Shown: one piece after another, positions 1-7,558 of the stretch
Numbering within the stretch: position 1 is the stretch's first letter
Layout: the number at the start of each line of letters is the position of its first letter
From: Psychrobacter jeotgali
GTDB lineage: Bacteria; Pseudomonadota; Gammaproteobacteria; Pseudomonadales; Moraxellaceae
NCBI RefSeq assembly: GCF_904846315.1
Contig: NZ_CAJHAF010000001.1
Coordinates: 2,294,001 to 2,358,000 of the forward strand
Length of the DNA: 64,000 bases
Reading direction: 5' to 3'
Position numbers and translations under genes: made by a program
Notes under the pieces: generated by a model
What the model saw: the letters and a program-made list of their open reading frames with translations, nothing else
Databases searched by the model: none
Told to the model about the DNA's origin: nothing

Positions 1-4
1 TAAA

Positions 5-121
5 TCAATTAAGCTGCATAGAGCTATTATCAGTTTTGAAGTAATCAAAGGCAGCAAAAGCGGATTGGCTGAATAATAGAGGGGCAACTATGGCGCAGGT
101 AAAAAGTACAATGTTTTTCAT
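5..121 (-). CDS. Tiny putative secreted peptide (38 aa)
   Basis: A 38-residue ORF starts MKNIVLFTCAIVAP and has a short basic N-terminus, a hydrophobic core and an AFA-A signal-peptidase-I-like cleavage site near residue 23. Only about 15 mature residues follow. An AAGGA ribosome-binding site lies about 7 bases before the ATG. It could be a real short exported peptide, or the surviving 5' end of a longer exported protein truncated by a frameshift. I recognise no family. The gene reads away from the window interior, so its downstream neighbour is not visible. Confidence 0.4.
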   Translation of the reverse strand: MKNIVLFTCAIVAPLLFSQSAFAAFDYFKTDNSSMQLN

Positions 122-562
122 CGAACATCCTTGTATAAAGTTTTAATAGGAAAGCCTGACTCTTTAAAGAGTATGTGCATTAGTGAATTAAAAGCACAAA
201 AGTCAGTCTTATTAAGACCACTAAGATTCCAACATCCTGTCAAAATCTATCTTAATACTAGACAATTATTTTTATAAGTTGCCATTTTGACCTGAGGATA
301 TCAACGCCGATTACCGAACACATGAGTCAGAGATTATTAACAAATATATTAAAAAATTAACTTTAGCGTTACTTAACCCTGTATTTCATACCAGATACCC
401 GTCTGCTAACTCCCATTTATAACTTCATTAATAAATCAACGACATCACTTTATCAATAATCTCTAAAACACAGTGCGTATCAGTGCTATATTAATAAAGT
501 AAGATCAGATGATCACATTCTGAAAGCAAAAATCATTTAACTTGTAGACCAAGGAGTTCATC
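122..562. other. Intergenic region, AT-rich
   Basis: About 440 bases lie between two divergent small genes. I see no convincing coding sequence, tRNA or strong terminator. The stretch presumably holds both promoters, but I could not pick a clear -35/-10 pair for either. Confidence 0.4.
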
Positions 563-727
563 ATGGCTAATAAAGAGAAAGTAAAAGCGCTCAAAAGTGA
601 TATCAAAGACACTAAAAAAGAGATTAAAAAGCAAGAACAGAAACTTAAAGATCTTAAAAAAGATCTGAAAAAAGCAAAAAAAGAGAAACCCGAGAAAAAA
701 GCTAAGAATAAGAAGAAAGATAAATAA
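563..727 (+). CDS. Small lysine-rich coiled-coil protein (54 aa)
   Basis: This 54-residue ORF starts MANKEKVKALKSDIKDTKKE and is almost wholly Lys, Glu and Asp with heptad-spaced Leu/Ile/Val. That pattern predicts a single highly charged, very basic helix or coiled coil. An AAGGAG site lies 6 bases before the ATG, and a strong hairpin terminator follows 13 bases after the stop, so it looks like a complete monocistronic gene. The opposite strand carries a longer ORF made of Phe/Leu/Ile, which is simply the antisense of the Lys/Glu codons. Function is unknown; nucleic-acid or envelope binding would be a guess. Confidence 0.65.
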   Translation: MANKEKVKALKSDIKDTKKEIKKQEQKLKDLKKDLKKAKKEKPEKKAKNKKKDK

Positions 728-740
728 CATTTTTCATTAA

Positions 741-772
741 AAAAGAAGGATAGCTAATGCTATCCTTCTTTT
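741..772. terminator. Bidirectional hairpin terminator
   Basis: Perfect inverted repeat: arms at 741-753 and 760-772 (AAAAGAAGGATAG and its complement) with an extra C-G pair inside. A-rich on the left and T-rich on the right, it can serve both the small plus-strand gene and recG arriving from the right. Confidence 0.85.
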
Positions 773-848
773 TATTTATACTCTAACTTAACACAAGCCG
801 GCTGAGATAATTACGACTAGCACTTACCCTCAATATTGCTTAAGCATA

Positions 849-3167
849 TCAAGCATTGGTATAACGGCTGGCCTCCGGCATCCAGCGATGAATCAGCTGG
901 CTGACATCAGCCTTACGTGTAGGGTCTGATATTAAATGCTTAGCTAAACGCTGCGCGATGGCAAATAACTGCTCATCTCTGATTAAATCAGCTAGATAAT
1001 AGCCGACATTACCTGTTTGGCGCTTGCCTAACAGCTCACCAGGTCCACGCAGCTCTAAGTCTTTTTGTGCAATCACAAAGCCATCAGTACTATCCCGCAG
1101 TACATTTAAACGTTCGGTGCCAGTCTCAGATAATGGCTTTTGGTATAGCAATACACAAAAGCTCTTAGTCGAACCACGTCCCACTCGTCCACGCAGCTGA
1201 TGCAACTGCGAGAGCCCCAAACGTTCAGCATTTTCAATCACCATTAGTGAAGCATTAGGCACATCAACGCCGACCTCTATCACGGTGGTCGCTATCAATA
1301 ACTCAAGGTTGCCCGCCTTAAACTCTTGCATGATAGCTTGCTTATCAGCAGATTTCATTTTGCCGTGCACGAGGCCAATACGGATATCCAAACGCTCGTT
1401 TAAATCCTCAAAGGTCGCTTCGGCTGCTTGTGCATCGAGTACACTGGACTCCTCTACTAGTGAGCATACCCAATATGCTTGCCGTCCTGCTGCGCAATTA
1501 ATGGCAATGCGCTCAATCACTTCGTCCCGCCGATTACGATCAATGGTGACGGTAGTAATCGGCGTGCGTCCAGGCGGCAATTCATCGATAATGGAAGTAT
1601 CCATATCGCCGTAGACACTCATCGCCAGCGTACGCGGTATCGGGGTTGCAGTCATAATCAGCTGATGCGGGGTGCTACCTGCCACACCTTTGTTAGTTAA
1701 GGCCATACGCTGCTCGACCCCAAAACGGTGCTGCTCATCAATAATGACCAGACCCAATTTAGCAAACTGCACTTGCTCTTGGAATAACGCATGAGTGCCA
1801 ACTACGATTTGTACCGTATTTTCGCTCACCGCTGCTAACGCTTCACGGCGCTGCTTGGCGGTTTGTTTACCTGCCAGCCAGCCCACGCTAACTCCTAACG
1901 GCTCAAACCACTGCTTAAAATTGAGCAGGTGCTGTTCAGCTAATATTTCAGTAGGCGCCATGACTGCCACCTGCCAGCCACTATCAAGCGCGTAGCCTGC
2001 TGCGCCGGCGGCGACCAAGGTTTTGCCAGCGCCCACATCACCTTGTACCAACCTAAGCATCGGAATGGAAGTCGCCATATCGGCGGTGATATCTCGCATA
2101 ACCCGCTTTTGTGCGCCAGTTAAGTTGAAGGGTAACGCTCCAAATAACTGCTCTGTCAGCAGGCTTTGGGTCGCACATTTTGGTGCTTTAAATTGGTGTA
2201 ATTGTTGCCGGCGATATAACAGGCTAAGTTGATGAGCGGTTAATTCTTCAATAATTAAACGCTGACAAGCAGCATGAGTACGAGCGCTTAGCTGATTCAA
2301 TAGCTTATATTGCTGTCCAGCATCGGTATAAGTAGGCGGGGTGTGCAATAACACCAAGGCCTCAAATATAGTCAAGTTATAGACATTATTATTGGCAATA
2401 ACATAACTGTTTGCAGGTTCCTGCGCTGCTACAGAAGGGTTAGCAAATAGATGATTACTAGCTGGCACCTTCCGCTCTAATGTCGAAAAGATATCTTCAG
2501 GGTCCGTATCTTGCACACTTGCGGTTTTGGAAGGCTCAAAAGGCACTAATGGTAAGTCAGCTACCACCCCAAAGTCGTCCGCCGTAAATAAAGTCATGGG
2601 GAGACCTTGACTACGAACGGTTTGCAGCGCCAGCTTAATCAAGGTGCGCAGCTTATTTTGGTGCAGACCTTTTACACTAGGATAAATGGGCTGCAAGCCT
2701 GTATTGGTCAGCGCCGCTCCCTCAGTAATCACTTGATATTCAGGATGATGCATCTGTTTGCCGTAGCGGCTGACTTTAACTTCCCCAAACAGTTGTAGCT
2801 GGGCTCCTAAACTCATGGTTTGTGCCAAACCACGATAAACCTTAAAAAACCTTAGCGAGAGCGTGCCGGTACTATCCTCTACGATTACCGTCATGCCGCT
2901 ACGTTTATTATCAACGTGTACCACCCGCCCCGTAATCAGTGCCGCTTGCCCATGACTCACCTCAGCTATATCAATCAGGCGACTGCGATCTTCATAATCA
3001 CGTGGCAAATGCAATAATAAATCAAAGATTCGACTGATTCCTAGCTGCGCCAGCTGTTCAGCAATTTTTGATCCCACTCCAGCAAGAGCGGTCACCGGCA
3101 TATCTAGCGCGGCAACTGGCTCATTATTAATGGGATAAGATGATAACTGATCGGCCGAGACGGGCAT
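849..3167 (-). CDS. recG: ATP-dependent DNA helicase RecG
   Basis: RecG is a double-stranded DNA translocase that remodels stalled replication forks and Holliday junctions. Visible elements: an N-terminal helix-hairpin-helix-like segment (GVGSKIAEQL, residues 30-39), the OB-fold wedge domain (about 75-160), Walker A GDVGAGKT (376-383), DEQH box (477-480), TATPIPRT motif III, and motif VI with QLRGRVGRG. At 772 aa it is about 75-80 residues longer than the E. coli protein. The extra length is a low-complexity insertion around residues 205-265 between the wedge and the helicase core. The chosen ATG has an AGGA site 9 bases upstream. Family assignment is secure. Confidence 0.97.
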   Translation of the reverse strand: MPVSADQLSSYPINNEPVAALDMPVTALAGVGSKIAEQLAQLGISRIFDLLLHLPRDYEDRSRLIDIAEVSHGQAALITGRVVHVDNKRSGMTVIVEDSTGTLSLRFFKVYRGLAQTMSLGAQLQLFGEVKVSRYGKQMHHPEYQVITEGAALTNTGLQPIYPSVKGLHQNKLRTLIKLALQTVRSQGLPMTLFTADDFGVVADLPLVPFEPSKTASVQDTDPEDIFSTLERKVPASNHLFANPSVAAQEPANSYVIANNNVYNLTIFEALVLLHTPPTYTDAGQQYKLLNQLSARTHAACQRLIIEELTAHQLSLLYRRQQLHQFKAPKCATQSLLTEQLFGALPFNLTGAQKRVMRDITADMATSIPMLRLVQGDVGAGKTLVAAGAAGYALDSGWQVAVMAPTEILAEQHLLNFKQWFEPLGVSVGWLAGKQTAKQRREALAAVSENTVQIVVGTHALFQEQVQFAKLGLVIIDEQHRFGVEQRMALTNKGVAGSTPHQLIMTATPIPRTLAMSVYGDMDTSIIDELPPGRTPITTVTIDRNRRDEVIERIAINCAAGRQAYWVCSLVEESSVLDAQAAEATFEDLNERLDIRIGLVHGKMKSADKQAIMQEFKAGNLELLIATTVIEVGVDVPNASLMVIENAERLGLSQLHQLRGRVGRGSTKSFCVLLYQKPLSETGTERLNVLRDSTDGFVIAQKDLELRGPGELLGKRQTGNVGYYLADLIRDEQLFAIAQRLAKHLISDPTRKADVSQLIHRWMPEASRYTNA

Positions 3168-3395
3168 GGAGATATCCTAACGCAATTACTTTTAAATTTT
3201 GAATTCAGCTTTAGTAATGATACGGCTATAGCTTTTATATGCAAAAACCATAATAATCAACAAGCTAACTGTATATCAGCTGCCTTTATTATAACTGACA
3301 ACGAGTTATGAGCTGTCAATAATTATGCTAAGCTATTTTACTTAAGATAAAATGTTCAGCTCTTTTACTAACATAGTGTTTATTATAGGGTTTTT

Positions 3396-4382
3396 ATGCT
3401 TGCCTCTCTAAGTTTTTATAAAATAAAATTACCAGCCTGTAGCATATTACGAGCAAGCATTACTGCAACCCTAGCACTGGTGCTCAGCGCTTGTACTAGC
3501 CTTATGCCCGCAGATTCGACAGCGCCAGTTATAGATCAGCCGAATGTAGCGTTGGTACTTGGCGGCGGCGGTGCTAAAGGCTTTGCCCATGTTGGGGTCA
3601 TAAAAGCACTGGAAGAAAACGGTATTACCCCGACGTTGGTGGTTGGAACCAGTGTTGGTAGCTTGGTCGGCAGCCTCTATGCTAGCGGCTATAGCGCAGC
3701 GCAGTTAGAGAACCTAGCTTTGACTACCCCTGATAGCGAGCTTATGGACTTCACCTTATCCAATCAAGGCTTCGTTGAAGGCATCAAGCTTAGAAACTTT
3801 ATTAATGCTAAAGTTGGCGAGCGCTCCATAGAGGATTTCCCCATTGGTTTTGCAGCCGTAGCCGCTGAGAAACAAACCCTTAAAAAAACAGTATTTACTC
3901 AAGGTAATGCCGGCTTAGCCGTACAAGCTTCTTGCAGCGTTCCCAATATTTTTATTGCACCGCGCATCCCTGAAAAGGTAGGCAAAAAGTATATCGATGG
4001 CGGCGTGGTCAGCTTAGTACCTGTCGATAGCGCCCATGATTTGGGCGCAGATATCGTTATTGCTGTCGATGTGACTGATGCTAATGCTGACAAATCCAGC
4101 TTTAATCTGGCTTCGATAACTTCATTAACTAGCTTTTGGGGTTTACTCGAGAGTCGTTTTGCCAGCAGTAGCAATAGTAATGCTACCAGCAGTCCTACTT
4201 CCACAATCAGTGAACGCCAGCGCGCCGATATTGTTATCACCCCAAGTACTGGTCAAATCAGCTCTTTAGATACTAGCCAGCGCCGTCAGCTTATGACAGC
4301 AGGCGAGCAAGCGACCACACTACAAATTAACGCTATCAAGCAACTGATCGCCAACAAAACTCAGAGCCTCTATCCACAGTAG
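3396..4382 (+). CDS. Patatin-like phospholipase lipoprotein (RssA/NTE type)
   Basis: The protein is a predicted serine lipid acyl hydrolase. The N-terminus has a hydrophobic signal segment ending in lipobox LSAC (Cys33), so the mature protein is probably lipid-anchored in the envelope. The patatin hallmarks are all present: glycine-rich oxyanion loop GGGGAKG (56-62), nucleophile elbow GTSVG with Ser86, and the catalytic Asp in DGG (Asp201). Length of 328 aa suits the bacterial RssA/YchK-like family with a lipoprotein leader. AGGG sits 5 bases before the start. It is monocistronic and divergent from recG across 228 bases. Substrate is unknown. Confidence 0.9.
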   Translation: MLASLSFYKIKLPACSILRASITATLALVLSACTSLMPADSTAPVIDQPNVALVLGGGGAKGFAHVGVIKALEENGITPTLVVGTSVGSLVGSLYASGYSAAQLENLALTTPDSELMDFTLSNQGFVEGIKLRNFINAKVGERSIEDFPIGFAAVAAEKQTLKKTVFTQGNAGLAVQASCSVPNIFIAPRIPEKVGKKYIDGGVVSLVPVDSAHDLGADIVIAVDVTDANADKSSFNLASITSLTSFWGLLESRFASSSNSNATSSPTSTISERQRADIVITPSTGQISSLDTSQRRQLMTAGEQATTLQINAIKQLIANKTQSLYPQ

Positions 4383-4475
4383 CTATGCAAGGTCGTTGTG
4401 CAAAGTGATTGGTTTCTTTTGTATTTATCTCATACCCTCTGTTAAAAATAGGGATAGAAAGCCTGAGCATAAAAA

Positions 4476-4502
4476 AACACTAGCATGCGTAATGCTAGTG
4501 TT
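4476..4502 (-). terminator. Intrinsic terminator of the FAD oxidoreductase gene
   Basis: 11-bp perfect stem (4476-4486 with 4492-4502) and 5-base loop. Read on the minus strand it is followed by a run of seven T, so it terminates the leftward FAD gene. On the plus strand it could also stop the patatin transcript, although the T-run there is weak. Confidence 0.8.
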
Positions 4503-4571
4503 CTTTATAATTACCGGCAGCGCCTGACCCTTTTTCAATGCCGCGCTCACAACCAACGAATGACTTCCACC

Positions 4572-6140
4572 CTATGTCAGCATGCGGCCCAGCAATGTAC
4601 CCGGACCCGCGCCTGTGCTTGCGCCTGGCCAAACAGCTGCGCCTGTATGGTACAACCCTTCGATCGGTGTCGTGCCATCAGAATAGCCCAAAACTGGGCG
4701 GAAAATCGCGTTTTGTGACAGATGATGACTGCCGCAGACCTGATCACCACCCACTAGGTTTGGATTGTCGGCCTCCAGATCACGCGGGGACACACAGCGC
4801 ATGCCAAGGATCCGGTCGCGCAGGCCGGGCGCGTGACGTTCGACGATATCCAGCACACGCTCGGCAAAGGGGGCCAGTGCTGTGTCCCAATCGGTTGCGT
4901 TGATCTGTCCGGCGCCGTCGCCTTTAATCTCGCCGGGCACCATCCGCACTTGCAGCCAAAGCGTGTGTTTGCCTGCAGGGGCGCGGCTTGGGTCAATCGC
5001 TGTGGGCTGCCCCACGACGATCATCGGTTCTGTCGGCAAAAGCCCGGCCAGTGGTTGTTGATAGGCCAGCGCCATGGCATCGAGTGTTGGGGCGATTGTG
5101 ACATAGGCATAATTGCGCAGTTCCGATCCGGCGCGCCAGTCGGGCAAATCGGACAGGGCCAGGTGGATCATCACCGTGCCGGGTGCGTGCCTAAAGGTGT
5201 CAAGTCCAGAATCGTAGTCGGCATTGCCGGTAGTGTCAGTCAGACGCGCCAGTGCCTTTGGCGCAACATTAGCGATGATTGCCTTGTTTGCACTAATCCG
5301 CCTACCATCAGCGGTTTCGACAGCCTGGGCCTTACCATTCTCATGAAAGATGCGCGTCACTTCAGTGTCACACTCCACCGACCCGCCTTGCGCCTCGATC
5401 TCGGCAACCATAGCGCGGATGATGGTATCCGCCCCACCCTTACCCAGCGACAAACCGCCGGCCTGATCGCCGAACGCTTCGAGATAGGGAAAGATCGCAC
5501 CGCTTGCAACGTCGGGCGCATAGTCTACATGCATGCCCCAAGGTGCCAGTGCGGCGCGGATCTTTTCGCTCTCAAACGTACGGCCCAGCCAGTCGCGCGG
5601 CGAGGACAGCATAAAGCGGATCAAATCAAACGTGCCGTCCAAGCCTTGCTGACGCAGCGCTTTGAACCCAAGGCCGCTCAACGCAGTCCATTTCATCGGA
5701 CTGGACATCAAGCCGCCAATGATTGCCGCACGTGATGCAAAGCTGTCGGTTAGAGATTGCCACGTTTTGGCATCTCGTTCAGAAAATGCCGCGATGCGAG
5801 AGACGTTGGCTGCGGTATCGGTGCCGACACCAAACCAGGTTCCATCATCATATACCGAAGCAAAGCAGTTTTCTGCAGTCACAAACTCTGCGCCTTGACG
5901 TTCCAAAGCCGAGCCGAAATCCGCGTAGAATGCTGAATTCTTAAAGTTCGAAACGTTCATCGCGGCCCAGTCATGCTTAAACCCCGGTTCGGTCAATTCC
6001 TGCGTCTTAACCGCGCCGCCGGGCGTCGAGGCGCACTCTAAAACACGAACGGACCAGCCCGCCCTTAACAGGTAAAGCGCACAAACCAGGCTATTATGTC
6101 CCGATCCGATAATAATCGCATCTTGGTCATCATTGCTCAT
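4572..6140 (-). CDS. CrtI/PYROXD2-type FAD-dependent oxidoreductase, probably horizontally acquired
   Basis: This 522-aa flavoprotein belongs to the phytoene-desaturase/amine-oxidase-like superfamily. The N-terminal Rossmann dinucleotide site reads GSGHNSLVCALYLLRAGW (from residue 12), with the ribose-binding acid in VLECAS and a GGAVKT loop. A GKGGADTIIRAM segment lies mid-protein and the C-terminal FAD-contact region ends GASTGAGPGTLLGRM. The subgroup resembles the PYROXD2/retinol-saturase-like enzymes common in Roseobacter-type alphaproteobacteria; the substrate is unknown. Base composition is about 57-60% GC, far above both flanks, with G/C-ending codons. An AAGGAG site lies 7 bases before ATG. 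It overlaps the upstream small ORF by 4 bases (ATGA). Transfer from a GC-rich donor is inferred. Confidence 0.85.
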   Translation of the reverse strand: MSNDDQDAIIIGSGHNSLVCALYLLRAGWSVRVLECASTPGGAVKTQELTEPGFKHDWAAMNVSNFKNSAFYADFGSALERQGAEFVTAENCFASVYDDGTWFGVGTDTAANVSRIAAFSERDAKTWQSLTDSFASRAAIIGGLMSSPMKWTALSGLGFKALRQQGLDGTFDLIRFMLSSPRDWLGRTFESEKIRAALAPWGMHVDYAPDVASGAIFPYLEAFGDQAGGLSLGKGGADTIIRAMVAEIEAQGGSVECDTEVTRIFHENGKAQAVETADGRRISANKAIIANVAPKALARLTDTTGNADYDSGLDTFRHAPGTVMIHLALSDLPDWRAGSELRNYAYVTIAPTLDAMALAYQQPLAGLLPTEPMIVVGQPTAIDPSRAPAGKHTLWLQVRMVPGEIKGDGAGQINATDWDTALAPFAERVLDIVERHAPGLRDRILGMRCVSPRDLEADNPNLVGGDQVCGSHHLSQNAIFRPVLGYSDGTTPIEGLYHTGAAVWPGASTGAGPGTLLGRMLT

Positions 6141-6337
6141 AAAACTGCTCCTTTATTTTCTTGCTCTGGTAGCTGGCAAATACCTGTGATTGGGTCGCAC
6201 TTTACCATGATATAAAACGCTTCAATTTGGCTAACTCGTTGGATTAATGCTGGAACAAATACATTTATCAAAAAAATATTAGGGTCTGTTGAACATTCAA
6301 TGACAGATAGCGTTAGTGCTTTGCTATTAAATATCAC
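6137..6337 (-). CDS. Doubtful small ORF or gene remnant (66 aa)
   Basis: The ORF opens with GTG and ends in an ATGA overlap with the FAD gene. Its C-terminal half contains a CDPITGICQLPE motif, which looks like a genuine protein end with paired cysteines. The N-terminal half runs through AT-rich sequence containing a GGGTCTGTTGAA motif that resembles an insertion-sequence end. I think it is a chimera: the tail of a once longer gene joined to non-coding sequence. No family is recognised. Confidence 0.3.
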   Translation of the reverse strand: MIFNSKALTLSVIECSTDPNIFLINVFVPALIQRVSQIEAFYIMVKCDPITGICQLPEQENKGAVL

Positions 6338-6348
6338 AAGCGATTACC

Positions 6349-6487
6349 TTAGCGGTAAACAAGCCCACCATCAATGATGGGTGCTTGCCCTGTCATATAA
6401 TCCGAACCCAGACCCGCCAGAAAGGAAACAAAGAACGCCACATAATCTGGTGTATGCGTTCTACCTAATTGCAATTTATTTAAGGCT
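6349..6487 (-). pseudogene. C-terminal remnant of a short-chain dehydrogenase
   Basis: Translating the minus strand just downstream of the next gene gives about 43 codons reading LGRTHTPDYVAFFVSFLAG, then SDYMTGQAPIIDGG, and a stop TAA at 6349. This is the standard C-terminal end of classical SDR enzymes (acetoin/diacetyl reductase-like: a helix with the D/E-V-A motif, then TGQ and DGG). No start, no cofactor site and no active site remain, and a stop codon lies immediately upstream. It is a broken gene fragment, probably left by the rearrangement that brought in the neighbouring FAD gene. Confidence 0.75.
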
Positions 6488-6492
6488 TAGCT

Positions 6493-7089
6493 TTATTTTA
6501 CGCGTGCCCGATATTTAACCATTACCGTATCATTCAAGCCTATACCTTCGATATCCCAGCGTACTGCTTGATAGTATTTCAAAGGAATTTCTTGCATTTG
6601 ATTATCTACTCTACCACGCAGGGGCATACGAGCAAACTTCTCACCATCAGCACTACCATAAGGGAATTCAGGAGAGACCACCCGCAGCAGCTCTACTTGC
6701 TCAGGAATAGTCAAAGTGACGGTCATTTTGCGCACACGATCAGCATTAGTATTAGTAAACAACCCTTGATACTCTATGACATTGCCTGGCTGCAAACGAG
6801 TCGCCGCTGTTACCGGTATTAATGACTCTTTTCCGTTGCCGTCTACACTAACTAAAGAAGCAGTAATCTTGGTGTTGATCGCTTGCGCAGTGGAGTTATT
6901 ACCAGTCGTAGTTGCCGGTTGAACAGCCGCTGGATTATCGAGCTCAGGATACGGCGTCGGTAGCATAGCCGAAGCTTGGGTCACTGCCATTGCACCAATA
7001 AGGGTGCCAGCTACGACATGAAACAGACGATGACCACTCCAAGCACTGAAAGGACTGGCTAGATGATTGCTTTTTTTCATGATGTTCAT
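6493..7089 (-). CDS. Exported hypothetical protein with DUF11-like beta domain
   Basis: The N-terminus has a basic stretch and a hydrophobic segment (VVAGTLIGAMAVTQASA) followed by an ASA-type cleavage site, so it is predicted to be exported. A low-complexity Thr/Asn-rich linker follows. Residues about 85-195 contain LQPGNVIEYQGLFTNTNAD and TVTLTIPEQVELL, the pattern of DUF11/conserved-repeat Ig-like domains. Three in-frame ATGs exist; AAGGA sits just before the second (7089), with the third at 7080. Psychrobacter-style surface or periplasmic protein; role unknown. The GC content is normal, unlike the FAD gene to its left. Confidence 0.7.
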   Translation of the reverse strand: MNIMKKSNHLASPFSAWSGHRLFHVVAGTLIGAMAVTQASAMLPTPYPELDNPAAVQPATTTGNNSTAQAINTKITASLVSVDGNGKESLIPVTAATRLQPGNVIEYQGLFTNTNADRVRKMTVTLTIPEQVELLRVVSPEFPYGSADGEKFARMPLRGRVDNQMQEIPLKYYQAVRWDIEGIGLNDTVMVKYRARVK

Positions 7090-7558
7090 TATTCCTTGTT
7101 GATACGTCAATAAAACGGCGCTAAGTGAATGACTTTTTAAAACTTGGGCGGTAGCCGACTATAATTTCATCGTTTTAGATCGCACCATAAAGCCTTATGG
7201 CACTATATATCAAAACCGCTAGTTATCAAAATATCAAAACGGCTACTTATTAAGCTTACAGTTAAAAACCAAGTCATGAACACGCCCTAATGACTTAGCT
7301 TTCAATAATTCTCATATGGATAATATTATTTTAAGATTTTTATATTAAAACTTGCTCTCAAGCAATAGTGCTTAGCATAGCAAAAACGTTTTGTAGGTAC
7401 ACTAACCCCTTGTTGATGTTGTGTATAAAAGCATATGGCTTTCGCTAAAATAAAAGATAGCTCATAACGATGTTTTTTGCTATGGTAATTCTTTGGCGAC
7501 AAGCTTTTTTGTCACTCCTCTTTTAACGTTCCGACTACTATTTATTATTGCTCCTACT
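7090..7558. other. Intergenic region with a short tandem repeat
   Basis: About 470 AT-rich bases separate the divergent exported-protein gene and argA. The one structure seen is a two-copy imperfect 24-base direct repeat at 7208-7255, beginning TATCAAAAC in each copy. No RNA gene was found. Confidence 0.4.

Noticed and set aside
533..730. 65-aa minus-strand ORF rich in Phe, Leu and Ile
   Set aside because: It is the antisense of the Lys/Glu-rich gene at 563-727, which has the ribosome-binding site and terminator.
4833..5735. 300-aa plus-strand ORF inside the FAD gene
   Set aside because: Long open frames opposite GC-rich genes are common; it has no family-like sequence and the minus-strand frame is a clear enzyme.
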